The notes under the pieces are model-generated. The model was not told the origin of the DNA, searched no databases, and worked only from the letters and a program-made list of their open reading frames with translations. Positions 1-12,500 of a stretch of DNA of 64,000 bases are shown here, piece by piece; position 1 is the first letter of the stretch, and each line of letters starts with the position of its first letter. The DNA comes from Amborella trichopoda (lineage: Eukaryota; Streptophyta; Magnoliopsida; Amborellales; Amborellaceae): assembly GCF_000471905.2 (NCBI RefSeq), contig NW_006497600.1, positions 1,461,827-1,525,826 of the forward strand. Direction: 5' to 3'. A program made the translations under genes and the position numbers.

Positions 1-318
1 GCACCAAAATAAAGTATTAAAAAATAATATACATAAAATAAAATGATGAAATTACCCTATTGTAAACTTTATAGGGGTTATTTTTTTGTAATTTTTATCT
101 ATTCAAATTATTTGTTTTATATTTTATTCATGTGCATCTCACTAAGGCGCACACATCTACAAAATTTCAAGTCATTATGATTTGTAAAAAAAAATATTAA
201 AATTCAAACGCTATCAGACATCTGTGACCGTGTGATAAACTTTGAACTGTGATAAAGCCGTCGGTGAAGTACTGTAGAACTTCACCTATAGGTGTTTTAC
301 AGTATTTTCCATATAGCT

Positions 319-376
319 ATATATATGTATATATATATATATATATAGAGCGAGAGAGCAAGAGAGAGAGAGAGAC
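319..376. repeat. (TA)n-(GA)n microsatellite
   Basis: TATATA run followed by GAGAGA run in the SMC6 intron to the left of exon 26. Confidence 0.8.
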
Positions 377-414
377 TAACATATACAAGTGAAGCCTAGC
401 TATCAATGACTCAC

Positions 415-512
415 CATGAAAACATCAAATTCGTCCATGGCACGGAAAGGTGCCTCTGTCATTTCATGAAGAGCCAATGCAAAGCAGAGAGTAGAGAAAG
501 AGCGCTCTCCTC
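415..512 (-). CDS. SMC6: SMC6 exon 26 (signature motif and Walker B)
   Basis: Residues 972-1004: [20 protein letters not shown], then [10 protein letters not shown] with Walker B D998-E999. Donor GTGAGT. The exon that should begin DAVSRKIS is not between 1 and 414, so the gene leaves the window here. Confidence 0.95.
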
Positions 513-3500
513 CTGATACATTTATAAACCACAGGATCAATTAGGAAGTAATCATAACCAATATGCCCGAAATAAAAATCAAGTTCATGCATACTTAGGT
601 AACTCATTAACAGGTGGCAATCATATTGCAGACATAGCCTTTTATGAATTCTCGGGACCAAACGTGGCAGCTGTTACGTTAAAATGCAAATATTCACTAA
701 AGAGATATGTTTTTGCCGCCCTTTCCATACTTTCCTAGAAATGATCAGGCTTGATGTTTTCTACCTTGGCTAGGTCAAACGACCAAAGTAATTAAGTAGT
801 GTAACATTAAAATCTCTTATTGAAACCTCCAATCAAGAGTATTCTTTATTAAGAAATTTGTGTTTCATTCACAAGAGTAGTCTGCACATGCGGTATATTC
901 CAAGTATTCTTTAGCTTTAGCTTTAGCTTTACTACTTGGAAACAAAAAAAGATTAAAAAATTTTTAGGAGAAACACCAAACTACACAATTATTTGATGAA
1001 ATTACATATTTGCATAAAAAAACACAACTGTAAACAATTACATATCCTTCTAAAGAAATTCCAGAAATCAGGAAAAAAACCGTCCATGGGGAAATCAAAT
1101 TCATCATCTAAGATTGAGAAGAGGACCTGAAAGCCCCCTTGTGTCACGTACAGTTATGCTCGAAGCATCTTGAGGCATCTTAACCTATGCAAAATATAAC
1201 AAAAAGTAAAACTACAAAGCCAATGATAAACTACCGCGAACTTAAACAAAAAGAGGCTGCATTATTATTGAAACACTATTCAAGAGAAATTGATAAGCCG
1301 AATCACAGAAACTGCATAACTAAACATGGTATCTTGAAGAAATGACTCATATTTAGCACCTCCACCGACAGGGTCTTCATCTCATAATCAACTTTAATCT
1401 GTCCACTAATACCCTTTCTCCTTAGATGTCCATTGAATCTGACAGAGAAAGCACATATATATCAAAACCAGACAAAAACAGACCAATAAGAATCGAAAAA
1501 AAAAATGAGAAAACCAAGAATAATTGGACTATGATCCAGTGGACTATGGACAAATTGGACAATGAAAAAATGGGCAAGAGTGAGGGGAATTCAGCAAAAC
1601 AGGACGTGACCCAAGGGAGGGTCCCATTTCCCATCATTATTGACCATTTCATTAGTAGTTATCCCAAGAAACCACAGTTTTCCACCTGTCCATTGGAATA
1701 TAGTATGCTTTTCTCGCTAAATCGAAACAACACATACTGCCATGTCAGCTGACGTTTCAAGAGAGTCGCATTTCGCTGAAACTTTTTCCAACGCAATTCT
1801 AGTGCTTTCTGGCATGCCTGTAAAAGAAACGAAGTTACATCTATGACAGTGAAAAGCAAATAAAATTAGGACTATAAGTCCCAATGGAAAAAAATAATAA
1901 AACCTGAGGAAGAAGATAAAAGCATGGGGTTTCGTTGGCATCACAGGACCAAAAAAGATTGGAATCATACAAACAAACAGACCATACATAAAATGCTTGA
2001 ACTGCTTGTGCATTCGCCATTAATTTTATGAAAGTATAAAAGGAAGAGAAGCATAGTTGATATGAAAAATATTATGAATAGCACTGTCCATCAGGGTCAT
2101 CGCTGTCTAATGAAATGACAGACAGTGATGGATATTAGAGTGGGAACCTTAACAATAATCAGTGCCGCTCCCTCTCCATCACCATCCATTTCAATGGATA
2201 CCGATGACCCCAATGGGCCACAATATACATCATCCACATAGCTCTCATAAAGTAAAAATTTGTAGACTGGACATTCCAGTGATTGCACAACCAGTGGATG
2301 CAGCATAATTTCATTAATTTCTTATTCATTCACATGTATGACATCTTTGGCACATATCTTGTAAGTAATAACATGAATTCTATATGCAGCCTCTACTTGA
2401 AGCAATTCTTGAAAATCCAGTAAAAAATATAAGTCCTATAAATGAACAGAATAATAACAAAATCCATTAAGGAAAATAAACTGCCACTGTAAACAATGGA
2501 ATATTGCCGTATTACCAACTTCTATATGCCAATAGCTCTGAACTTAAAAGCAGATGGTTTAAGCAGAAGTAAAACTCAATGGGTTATTTCTTTTATTGAA
2601 GAAGTGTTTGACGTAAAAGTGTATGGCCTTACATCCAATTTTTCATGAAAAGTTGCATAAGTTTGCTGCTTTTTCAATATTTTCATCTCTTTCTTTTGTA
2701 ACATTTTCCTGAGGTCATCGATTGACTCATGATGCCTGCAAACACAAGTTTTATTCAACATCATCTTAAGATATCCCAGAAGTGAGAGTAAATACAGATG
2801 CAAAGGATTGTCTGGAAAAGATGACCGTTGGCTCTCATGCTGAAGCCGTTTGTTTAGTCTATTTATTTGAGCACTGAGCTGCTCTGGAGTGTTCCCAGCA
2901 CAGCCGCCTAAAGCTTCCACCTCTGATTCAAGACAAATAATTGATGCCTTCTTGCAGCTTTCCTGTTGCTCCATAGAAAATGAGTATTAAAATTTGGAAC
3001 TTCCATTGTAACATATATAAAAAGAAACATAGTGCTACTCTCTATTGATAAAACAATTCTTAGTTAAATGGCAACTTCAAATGCAGTTATTTGTTTGATA
3101 AACAACTGGCTATCATTCATTCTAATATACAATGTTTTACAAAATTTAATGTAGCAAACAGAAGACAGAATATAAAAAACCCAAAAACAAATAAAGATGG
3201 AAGAATATACCCCTCTCCAAGTCTTCAACGGAGTACAACCTAAGAAAAACATTTCATTCTCTATCTCCATGTTTTCCCTGAAGAAACCCTAAAACCCTAA
3301 CTTGACTCATAAGAAGCCCAAATAACCATAAAATCCTAGGCCTTTATCTTCTCAAATTTAGATTTTCCCTCCTAAGGTTGGAAAAGCTTGATATTGAAGC
3401 TGCACTTGGTTTGTTGATTCACAACCTCCATTGTTTGTGACAGTATATCCTCAATCACAATAGTAGGCCTTGGGGCGATTGTGATGTATGGATTTCAGAA

Positions 3501-6500
3501 GCTCCAATATTACTTCATGTAGGAAGAAAAAGAGAGAAACTAAAAAAAAAAAAGATGAGATAATATACCCTCTCTGAGTCTATAATAGTCCATCCTAAAA
3601 AGATCTTTTCGCAAAACGAAAAATCAATTCTTCTTCTTTTTCTCTCTCAATATGTTCACTATAAATTACATAATATAAAACCCTAGGATCAAGATCAAAC
3701 TTTCAAATCTACCCCTCAATTCTTTCAAAAAAAAAGGACATAAATACCCTAAAATAAATTTTAAAAATAATTAAAAGACAAAATAACCTCAAACCCAATT
3801 TAGTTTATTAAAAAAAGAATAAAAGAAATAGAAAATCCAGCCGCATCAAAATGTGATTATCCACTACAAAATGAGTCCTACAAACAACTTAAGATCCCCA
3901 AACCTGAGCCTATGAACTATGAATCTGAGGTTATACATTGAAACTTGTAACCACTAGTCTGTTTGGCTTCCCCTTCCCTCACCAAAACATTCGCCTCTTG
4001 ATTGGATCATAGTTACCAGGAACAAAAGCGACAAGAGCACCAGGATCGGGAGCGAGAACATGGAACAAGGTAGGTTCGAAGATCAGTGATCAAGGGAACG
4101 AGGTCCGTACATAGTCAGTAAAAGGATCAAGATCCCGGACTTTTGGGGATTGCGTTCCACATCTGTACAGGAACGAATTCCTAACTAAATGGGATTGTGT
4201 TCCAATGTGATTACGAGAAAGGTTCTTATTCACTTATTGTAATTTGGGAGTGACTTCTATTCGAAGCAATATGTTTAAATTTTTCCAAATTCACAAACCC
4301 AAGTATGAATGTTTACAATAATCCTATAATTAAAATTCTCTTTGACCTTAGATATCAGTGGAGTATGATTTCATTTGGCACCAATCGGTTGGATTGGAAG
4401 ACTCCCACTCAATTATCGATTGATGATTACATTTGATAATTCTTCCATTGATTGTTTCCAAAAAAAGAAATGACGCGATAGCTAAGCGCTCATTTGCAAC
4501 AAAATAAAAAAGGAAAGACATTTCCATATATAATTCCCAATGAGTGGCACGATTTGGTTGAACAAGACTCAAGCAATAGAAGTCCTTTGAGAGGTGGAAA
4601 GAATCCAATGAACTAGCCCCAAAGAAGTTAAGCGTATTGATCGCGTCCTCATTCCTCAACAGAACCATAATGTGACTAACTTTGTATCTCCTTCCAACTT
4701 CTCTGCTCTCCCTCTCTTGTTGCCTTTTTTTGATACTAGACAACTCATGATTCAAAAGGTGTGTAAAGTTGTGAACTGTAAAATGTGTAGACGATCATGG
4801 CATTCAAAACGTTTTAAGGTCATAAAAATTTGGAGATCCACACTCCATTATCTATGAACCAAAAATGTGCCCGTGAAGCTGGCTCCTAAAGCAGAGGATA
4901 CTCGACTCTCAGTTGGAGGAATCGTAGTTCTGCTTACTCATGAAACAATGATTTTTGGCATAGGGATCTGAATCCCATTAACATGGGATTGACTTCCAAA
5001 ATTTCATGGATCAAGATCCCAAATATCAATGAATCCCCCCAGAATCGAGATCCTGGGGGATCGAGCTTAATGGAATGACCCCCTCCTTAGAAGATCCCGA
5101 TAACTATACATTGGATTCTCTCCCTACGAGATGGAAGGAGATAGTCAAACTACTACATTAACACCACATTTCCTCAAGCATATATTAGGCTCCCCCAACA
5201 CTTCTCCATTCAATCTGCCTAATCATGAAATCTGGAAGCAGAGTAATTTGTGCACAAGGTCATGATGGGTTAATAAGGCATGTTACAGTGTTCCTAAAAG
5301 AAGAGCCGGCAGTTTAAATGCCATAGAGAGGGATTTGCAGATGATAATATCATAATAGATCCCTGTTTGTGTTAGGGTCAGATGGAGAATCACAGATGGC
5401 TTTCATTGGATTGGTTCCTGTTGATAAAATAACATCACTTTCTTTGTTTGCTCAATACCCCATACTTCTTTAGGGGTTCTAGGCCCCCCTGTTCATGTCA
5501 CTGTTTCTTATTTTTAAATTCATAAATAAACAGAATTAAATAAGAAAAACAAAACAGGAAGAAAGAAAAAAGGCAAGCAAAGTACACTACTAAAATAAGC
5601 AGTGCCAACTGAGAGCTTATAGTTCTCTGCTACGCAGTAAATAAAAAACATTTGTGCCTAACTAGAAGACATACAATATAATACGTTCAAACTTTCGCTT
5701 TTCCATTCTACAGCCTACAAATTTCAGTGACTTAAAATATATATCCACTTTCTAGTGATTTAAGTAGAGTGACACGCTTGACAGGCATGCCTTTTTATTG
5801 GGAAGCTTTGCTTGGGACATAGTGTCTATTCCAAAACCAGCCTGTATCCCAGCAGTTAGGTCCAATCAGTCATATAGATACTTCTCCTCTAGAAAGCTAT
5901 CTCCACCTTACGCACATAACAATCATCACTAGAGAGAAACCAATATGAGACTTCCAATTGACCCTTCCTTTAATTACAAAAGCATACAGTTATCCTCCAT
6001 GTTATACCATTTGGAATGAACATTATTCCATTTCATTTTACATTAATGTCATTTCAGCTATGAAACCTAATAAACATTGGAACTCAATGCTTTCAGCTTT
6101 TCAACAATGATATCGTTCAAGCCAATTTCACAAGCTTACTTTCTTCGTGACTCTTCTAAGCACCTATTATGTGCTACACTTGTCTTATTTCTCCCATTCA
6201 TGTCATGGCAAAACAAAAGATAATTCGAGCATGCTTGCATTCTAGGGAATTCTTTCACAATTCAGAAACTTCTAACAGTAGCCAATACAAACTACATAAG
6301 AGGACATAGTCTGACACTAGATGCTTTAGATCTATAGGTTTCACAATTACCTCATGCTGACGTTGTAAATCTTTACACAATTCTTCTTGCTCTTTGATAT
6401 CATAAATAACCTTTCTTTGCATAACATCTTCATAATGAGCCTTCTCCTGCCATGGTAGTTATGTGTGTGGTCATGTCAAATTAATTTATTAGAACAAAAA

Positions 6501-9500
6501 TCAAGATAATTACCCAAAAAAAATCATGATTATAAAACAACAAACAAACAATACCTTTTCTGCAGAATGTAAAGCATCTTCAATTGAAACTAATGTATGT
6601 TCCGCTTCTGCAACAGCTTCCATCTCCACTTTTGCCGACTCTACAATTTGGAATTCAAAGAAACATGGCCAAACTTAGTGCCCTTTAAATTAACGGTATT
6701 GTACACTTACAAATATCCAAAGTGGATACAGCTATATCTGCATGGATCCCACGTAATGTATTAATGCAATATCCCGAAACTCAAATACCGACAGCACATT
6801 CCTAGTAAAAAACATCAGAACGTGAAGATAAAATTAAGGGAGAGATGAACAGAAGACTCAGCACAACTAAAAACTGGTAAAAATATACATACCGCAAATG
6901 TTGTCAAAAGACAATTTACAATCATTAGCCTTCCTTTCTGCCTCATTCACCCTAATCCTGAGTTCCTCAAGTGACATCTCTTTTTGTTGAACTTCATCTC
7001 GTACTCTCTAACCACAATGTAAAAGAGGACCACACAAAACAAAAAAGAATTCATTATTGCATGATCCATGAAAGGAGAAATGACAAGGCCATCTGCGCAT
7101 TCAAAAAACAGACCAATATTTCCTGCTGGAGCTCATCAACATTGGGTTCCAAATCAGCAGCAGCATCAACATTATATGAATCCTTTAAATCCCGCATGGT
7201 GTGTTGTATAGACACCAAATTCCTTTCGGTATTCAATCGGCGTTTCTTTAATAAATCAATAAATAAGCAACAAACAGTTGGAAAAAGGTCAGAAGGAAAA
7301 AGAAAAGAAATTAAGCGAATATGAAAACAGTAAGAAAATACAATATCCCACACCTTTATACTATGTAAATCATGTTGAACATCCTGCGACATTTTTTCAG
7401 CACCCCTTTTCTGGCCCTCATCTCGTTGAATGAAGTCCCGCATTTTTGAAGCTTCATTCTCAAACCATTTAATTTGATGATCAACAGAGCTGCATAGACG
7501 ACCAGATCTTAACCTCTTGTTTGGAGGGAGAGTGGTCTGCACAGAACCTCGATAGAACCTGATGAACGGCACTATAAATCAACATCAAAAGCATTGATAA
7601 AATATGAGAAGTAAAACCTGAATTAAGACAACAATTAAACTGTGCATAATCTAATGCAGAAAGGATGAATGCCTCCAGAAAATGGTAACGCTGCAGCACC
7701 AAAATGGCAGAGCAAACTGTATGTATCTATTAAACAATATCATTACGGTAGTTAAATACATCATGCTAAAGAATAGATTGATAGATAATAGGCAAAAAAC
7801 TACCATTGAGAATAAAAGGAAAAAATAATATTTTTAGCTCTTGGCAGTGGGTAGCGCATAAATAAGAAAGGACAAGAAAAGTAAAAGTTCCTGTTGAAAC
7901 TAGAATAGAACTTTAAAATTAACCAACTTCTTGTATAAGACAAATAAAGGATTTATGTACAGAAATCTTCCAGCCACTACACCGTAATAAATACATACTT
8001 CTTGCAAACGAAGCATGACATTTCAAACCAAAAAAATGTTCGCAGAAAATGCATTGAAAGGCCAAAGGATAATTTTGGGGGATCCTAAAATAACCAACTT
8101 CTGGTATAAAACAAATAAAGGATTTATGTAAAGAAATCTTCCAGCACTTACATCCTAATAAATACATACTTCTTGTAAATGAACCATGACATTTCAAACC
8201 ACAAACTTTCGTGGAAAATGCATTGAAAGGCCAAGCAAGTTAAAAGAAACAGCGTCAAAGACTAAAACCATGATCATAGAAACAAAAGAACAAACTTGTC
8301 ATATGCAATTACAAAGACATAATTGGAGCCCAACTCACAGAAACTCCACATTACATTCCTGGCAAAAGATCTCAAGAATACTTGATATCACCTCATATAA
8401 AGCGTGCAAGAAACAAAAATTTAACTGCTCATTTCTGAGGCCACTCTCAGGCCCCTGACATTCCATGATACAAGTCTCAATAATCCAGTCTTTGTTTTCA
8501 CTGTTCTTTTGTTTACTACCAGTCATCAGACACAGATTTGATTCCACTAAACCATTTGTGTACAAAGGACATCATTCCACTACCAGTAAGGGCGACATCA
8601 TTAGCAGAAAAGGTAGTGGATGGGATCTCTAACTTTGCGTAACAACCTACGAAAGCTTTCAATCTCCTCTTTAGGGACTGGCATCATCTCCTTTGAAGTA
8701 GACAGTGAGGATTGCTAAAGAAGTGGCTATGCAGAATTCCAAGTTATAAATTCAAAATTTTCTTCTTTTTTTTTTATTAATTGCTGGAAATTCTATTTAC
8801 AGGTGCCACAAAAATAATGAAAATAAGCCTACTACAATCTAGGATCTTAATAACTTACTACCAAATAAATTTTATTCGAACAGAATACAAACTAATAATT
8901 TTAGGAAAATATACGACAAGAACAGCAGAAAATAAAATTAAACAAGGGGATAACTTGCTAACTTTTGCCTTGGGTTACCACCTTAGGGTTTAGTACACCC
9001 TACACCCAATCACTTAACCGATGGGGCACTTGATCCTAGATCCCACTAAATCCACCAATCCGAACTAGGAAATGCCCCTAGGACACCCTTTTCTGAAACT
9101 TACAGGGTAAGAGAGCTAAGGTCACAATTAGGATTTCACAAACAACCCTTTTTCAACCTCAGGGCATGCCCCTAGCCTTTAGGCTACAGCTAGGCATGCC
9201 TCTCTCTTCTTGGTAGGTGTGTGCTTCCCCATCACTCATGGGACATGGTGTGGCACCATGGGGTGGGGGCGGGGGGGCCGGAGAGATGAAGTGTGAAGAG
9301 AGAGAGAGAGGTCTGAGAGATGTGTAGAGAATGACGAGGTGACCCCCCCTTTATATAGGCCTCAAGGACCCTACGAAGTCTCAGTCAGATTACAATTCAA
9401 TATTGTATAGAATATTAAGGTAATATGTGAGGTGAGAGAGAAAATTAATCTGAGTCACCATAGTGATTTAGAGAAGATATTTAAGAACCTTGTCCCCTGA

Positions 9501-12500
9501 GTTTGAACATTACCCACTTCCATCTTTATCTAGATCTATGACCAATTAAACTTATATTCTAGAAAAATCTAGAATAATCAAGGATAATTTATAGTACCTT
9601 TCTCTCACAAAGTGATAATTTGGATAATTTAATTTAAATTCGTCAAAGAATATCTAGATCTAAAAGAATATTCAATAAATAATTTTCACTAAGAAAATAC
9701 TTTAAGATAAAAATCAACCAAGATATTTAAGATAATCTTTCAACCAAGAATACTTTTCAAATTAACCAATCAAGAACTTCTATTTGACAAGTATGGCCCA
9801 TGTGGACCCCACATGTGTGGGGTGGGCCCATAAACACACCCCCCCCCCCCCCCCCCCCTAAAACGAAAACTTTAACCAAAATGCCCTCATAAAGGAAATT
9901 TTCAAAAATACTTAGGGGTTTTTTTACTCAATTTAAATCAAATTTAAAATTCTAAAAATATCTAAAAACATATTTTTGGTTGAAATCAATATGTTTGAAG
10001 TCCTTAAAAAATTTAAAACATTCATAAATGCTTAATAAAAGAGGATTGGTACCTAATAAGTCTAAAACAAGTGAATGTCTGGGCACTCCACCCGTGCCAA
10101 GATCCATGATCCTCTCAAACCAACCCAACAAGACTCATGACCCGCAGTCACATGCAAGGGCTCATGATTGGCCTGTCAAAGCTGGCCAATAAACAGTAGA
10201 ACCATAGTTCTAATATGTAGATTATAAGTTCCCCCTTAAGAGCAAATCAAAATGCACATATCACTATAGCGCAAGGAGGCACTCTATATAAATGTACATG
10301 CGTCCTTCTATATAGGGTTGCATCCGAAAGTGTGGTTGTCATATGTACATGGCATGCTAAAGTTTTGTTGAGGATTTAACCCTCACTCTTACAATCCCTT
10401 CCTCCGTACATAGGAGACCACACAGCTCTCCTGGCCTACAAACAACATCCCTAAGCATCTCTCCGAACTCAATAAGGGATGACCTACAATAAACCCTTAA
10501 CGCTAGTGCCTATGCCCAGGGGTAAGGGTTTTAGACATGACCTAGGCTATACACCACCCAACCCTAGGTCAAGTCAAACGAACACTCCCACTGAAGTGCA
10601 GAATCCATTATAATTAATTTTATTTACCTGCTCTCTAGACCTTTAAAAGCCACAAACCCCAACAGATTGTGATGATTGATCGATACTAGTAGCAGCTGAA
10701 TTCCCAATGAATGAAGTATCGCAAGCATTAAACTTACCATTACAGTTGTATTTAGTTGGACGCCCAACAAAATCCTGCTAAGCTGAATTCACAGTGAATG
10801 AAGTAACGCAAGCATTAAACTTACCATTACAGTTTTAGTTGGACGCCCAACAAGATCTTGCTAAGTTTTTTTGAGATGATCAGTTCTACCACAATTTATG
10901 ACCTTGATAGGCCCCCTTTTCCAATTTTTTGAGACTTACCGTCTTTAATTTTTTCAAGAGGAAAGGAGGCTGAAGTAGAAGTAGATTAATCAACTCCTTG
11001 GCTCGGCAGCATGACATTCTTTTGATCCTCTTCATTCTATCCCTATGAAGTATTTGAACCCTGGCTAATAATTCAAATTGTGGGTTCAAACCCGCCAAGA
11101 ACTCAAAAATGCGGTTTGGTCCATGAACTTTATGCATTTCTCACCATCTTCCTTCCAGGCTGGTTTAAACACCTGATAATGGTCTAGCTCCTCCCACATG
11201 GTACGAACTAATGAAAATATTCAATGAGAAACTTCTCCTCAAGTCGAAGATGGGCAAATTTCCTACCTCGGTTTGATACACTCAAGCCACATTCCTACTT
11301 TGTGTGAGTTTTATATACAGAATGTCAAATCTCTTTTGCAGATTGAATAAACAAAAGAAACCCTACAAATCGATGGTTGCGTGGAGTACAACAGCCAAGA
11401 CATAACAGTAAGATTTCAATTTCCATTTCTTGACTAGATATGCTTCTTTGGGCTTACTAATCTTACCATTGATATACCCCAACTTGCCCCTTCCATCGAT
11501 GAACGCTTTAGCAAAATGTGACCACTCTAAATAATTTTTTCTATCGATTTTGGTAGTAGAATCTACAGTCCATGGTTATCTCCATGGATACCCACTGAGA
11601 GTACTAGTGAAGGTGGAAGAGTGGCCTCAATCACTCAAACTAGACATATCGGCTATAACACAATCTGAAAAAACATGAACTATACGCGCTGATCAACACA
11701 ACCAACCACTCAAAAAGTAATTGAACTGGGACCTGAGATTATCCCCACAAGAGATCTCGAAGAAAAACTGAGTTTCAAAACTCATAAACAAGGATTTGAT
11801 CCATACAAGTGGTCTGACAATAGACTTCAACATCACAGAACAATGTCAGCCAGATCTAGGGTTTCTGATGCCGCATCAAAAACTCAAGGAAACAATCATT
11901 AAAGTAGTTTACTTCTTTTTTTCTAATTTCATAATCCATACCTTGTCACATATCTAGGGATTTATACCTCCTTTTTTATACTTCAGATCTAGAGTTTCTG
12001 GTCAGGCAGCATTAGGAGATCTTTGCACAGCCAAATCAAATCTTTAAGGTTTCAAAAAAAACCTCACAAAGCTTCCTGCTCTGATACCAAGATAAAATAC
12101 AGCAGTAAATAATGAAAAGAGGAGAAAAAGGAAGAAAATAGATGAAGATATCAAGTTCTCAATCATTAACATCATCATCATAACCTTTTCCCAATTAATT
12201 GGGGTCGGCTACACGAATCCCAGTCTGCTATTCCGCTCTATTAAAAGCCATACTCTCAGTGAGGCCAAGAGTCTCCATATCTTTTATCAAGTTCTCAATG
12301 AGAGAGAAAATGATGAAGGAAGAGGATGCAGAGAGAGGACGGAAGAGAGAGGGTAATGTTAGGTTATACTAACCTCCAACACCTCTCACATATTTATATT
12401 AGTAATAAAAGATTTACATATTGTACAAGAATGTCCTTATGTGAAAAAAAGAACAAATAAGGCCTTAGAGAGTTTAATATAATATAACGAAAACTAAGCC

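Noticed and set aside
2576..2974. Single 132-codon minus-strand gene
   Set aside because: It is SMC6 exons 21 and 22 joined by the in-frame intron 21. The protein match is broken exactly between GT and AG sites.
4348..4755. 135-codon minus-strand reading frame
   Set aside because: It lies wholly inside the hAT-like MITE, has no recognisable domain and overlaps no exon.
7054..7572. Single 172-codon minus-strand gene
   Set aside because: It is SMC6 exons 16 and 17 read through the short intron 16 and on into intron 17; the intron-derived part has no similarity to SMC6.
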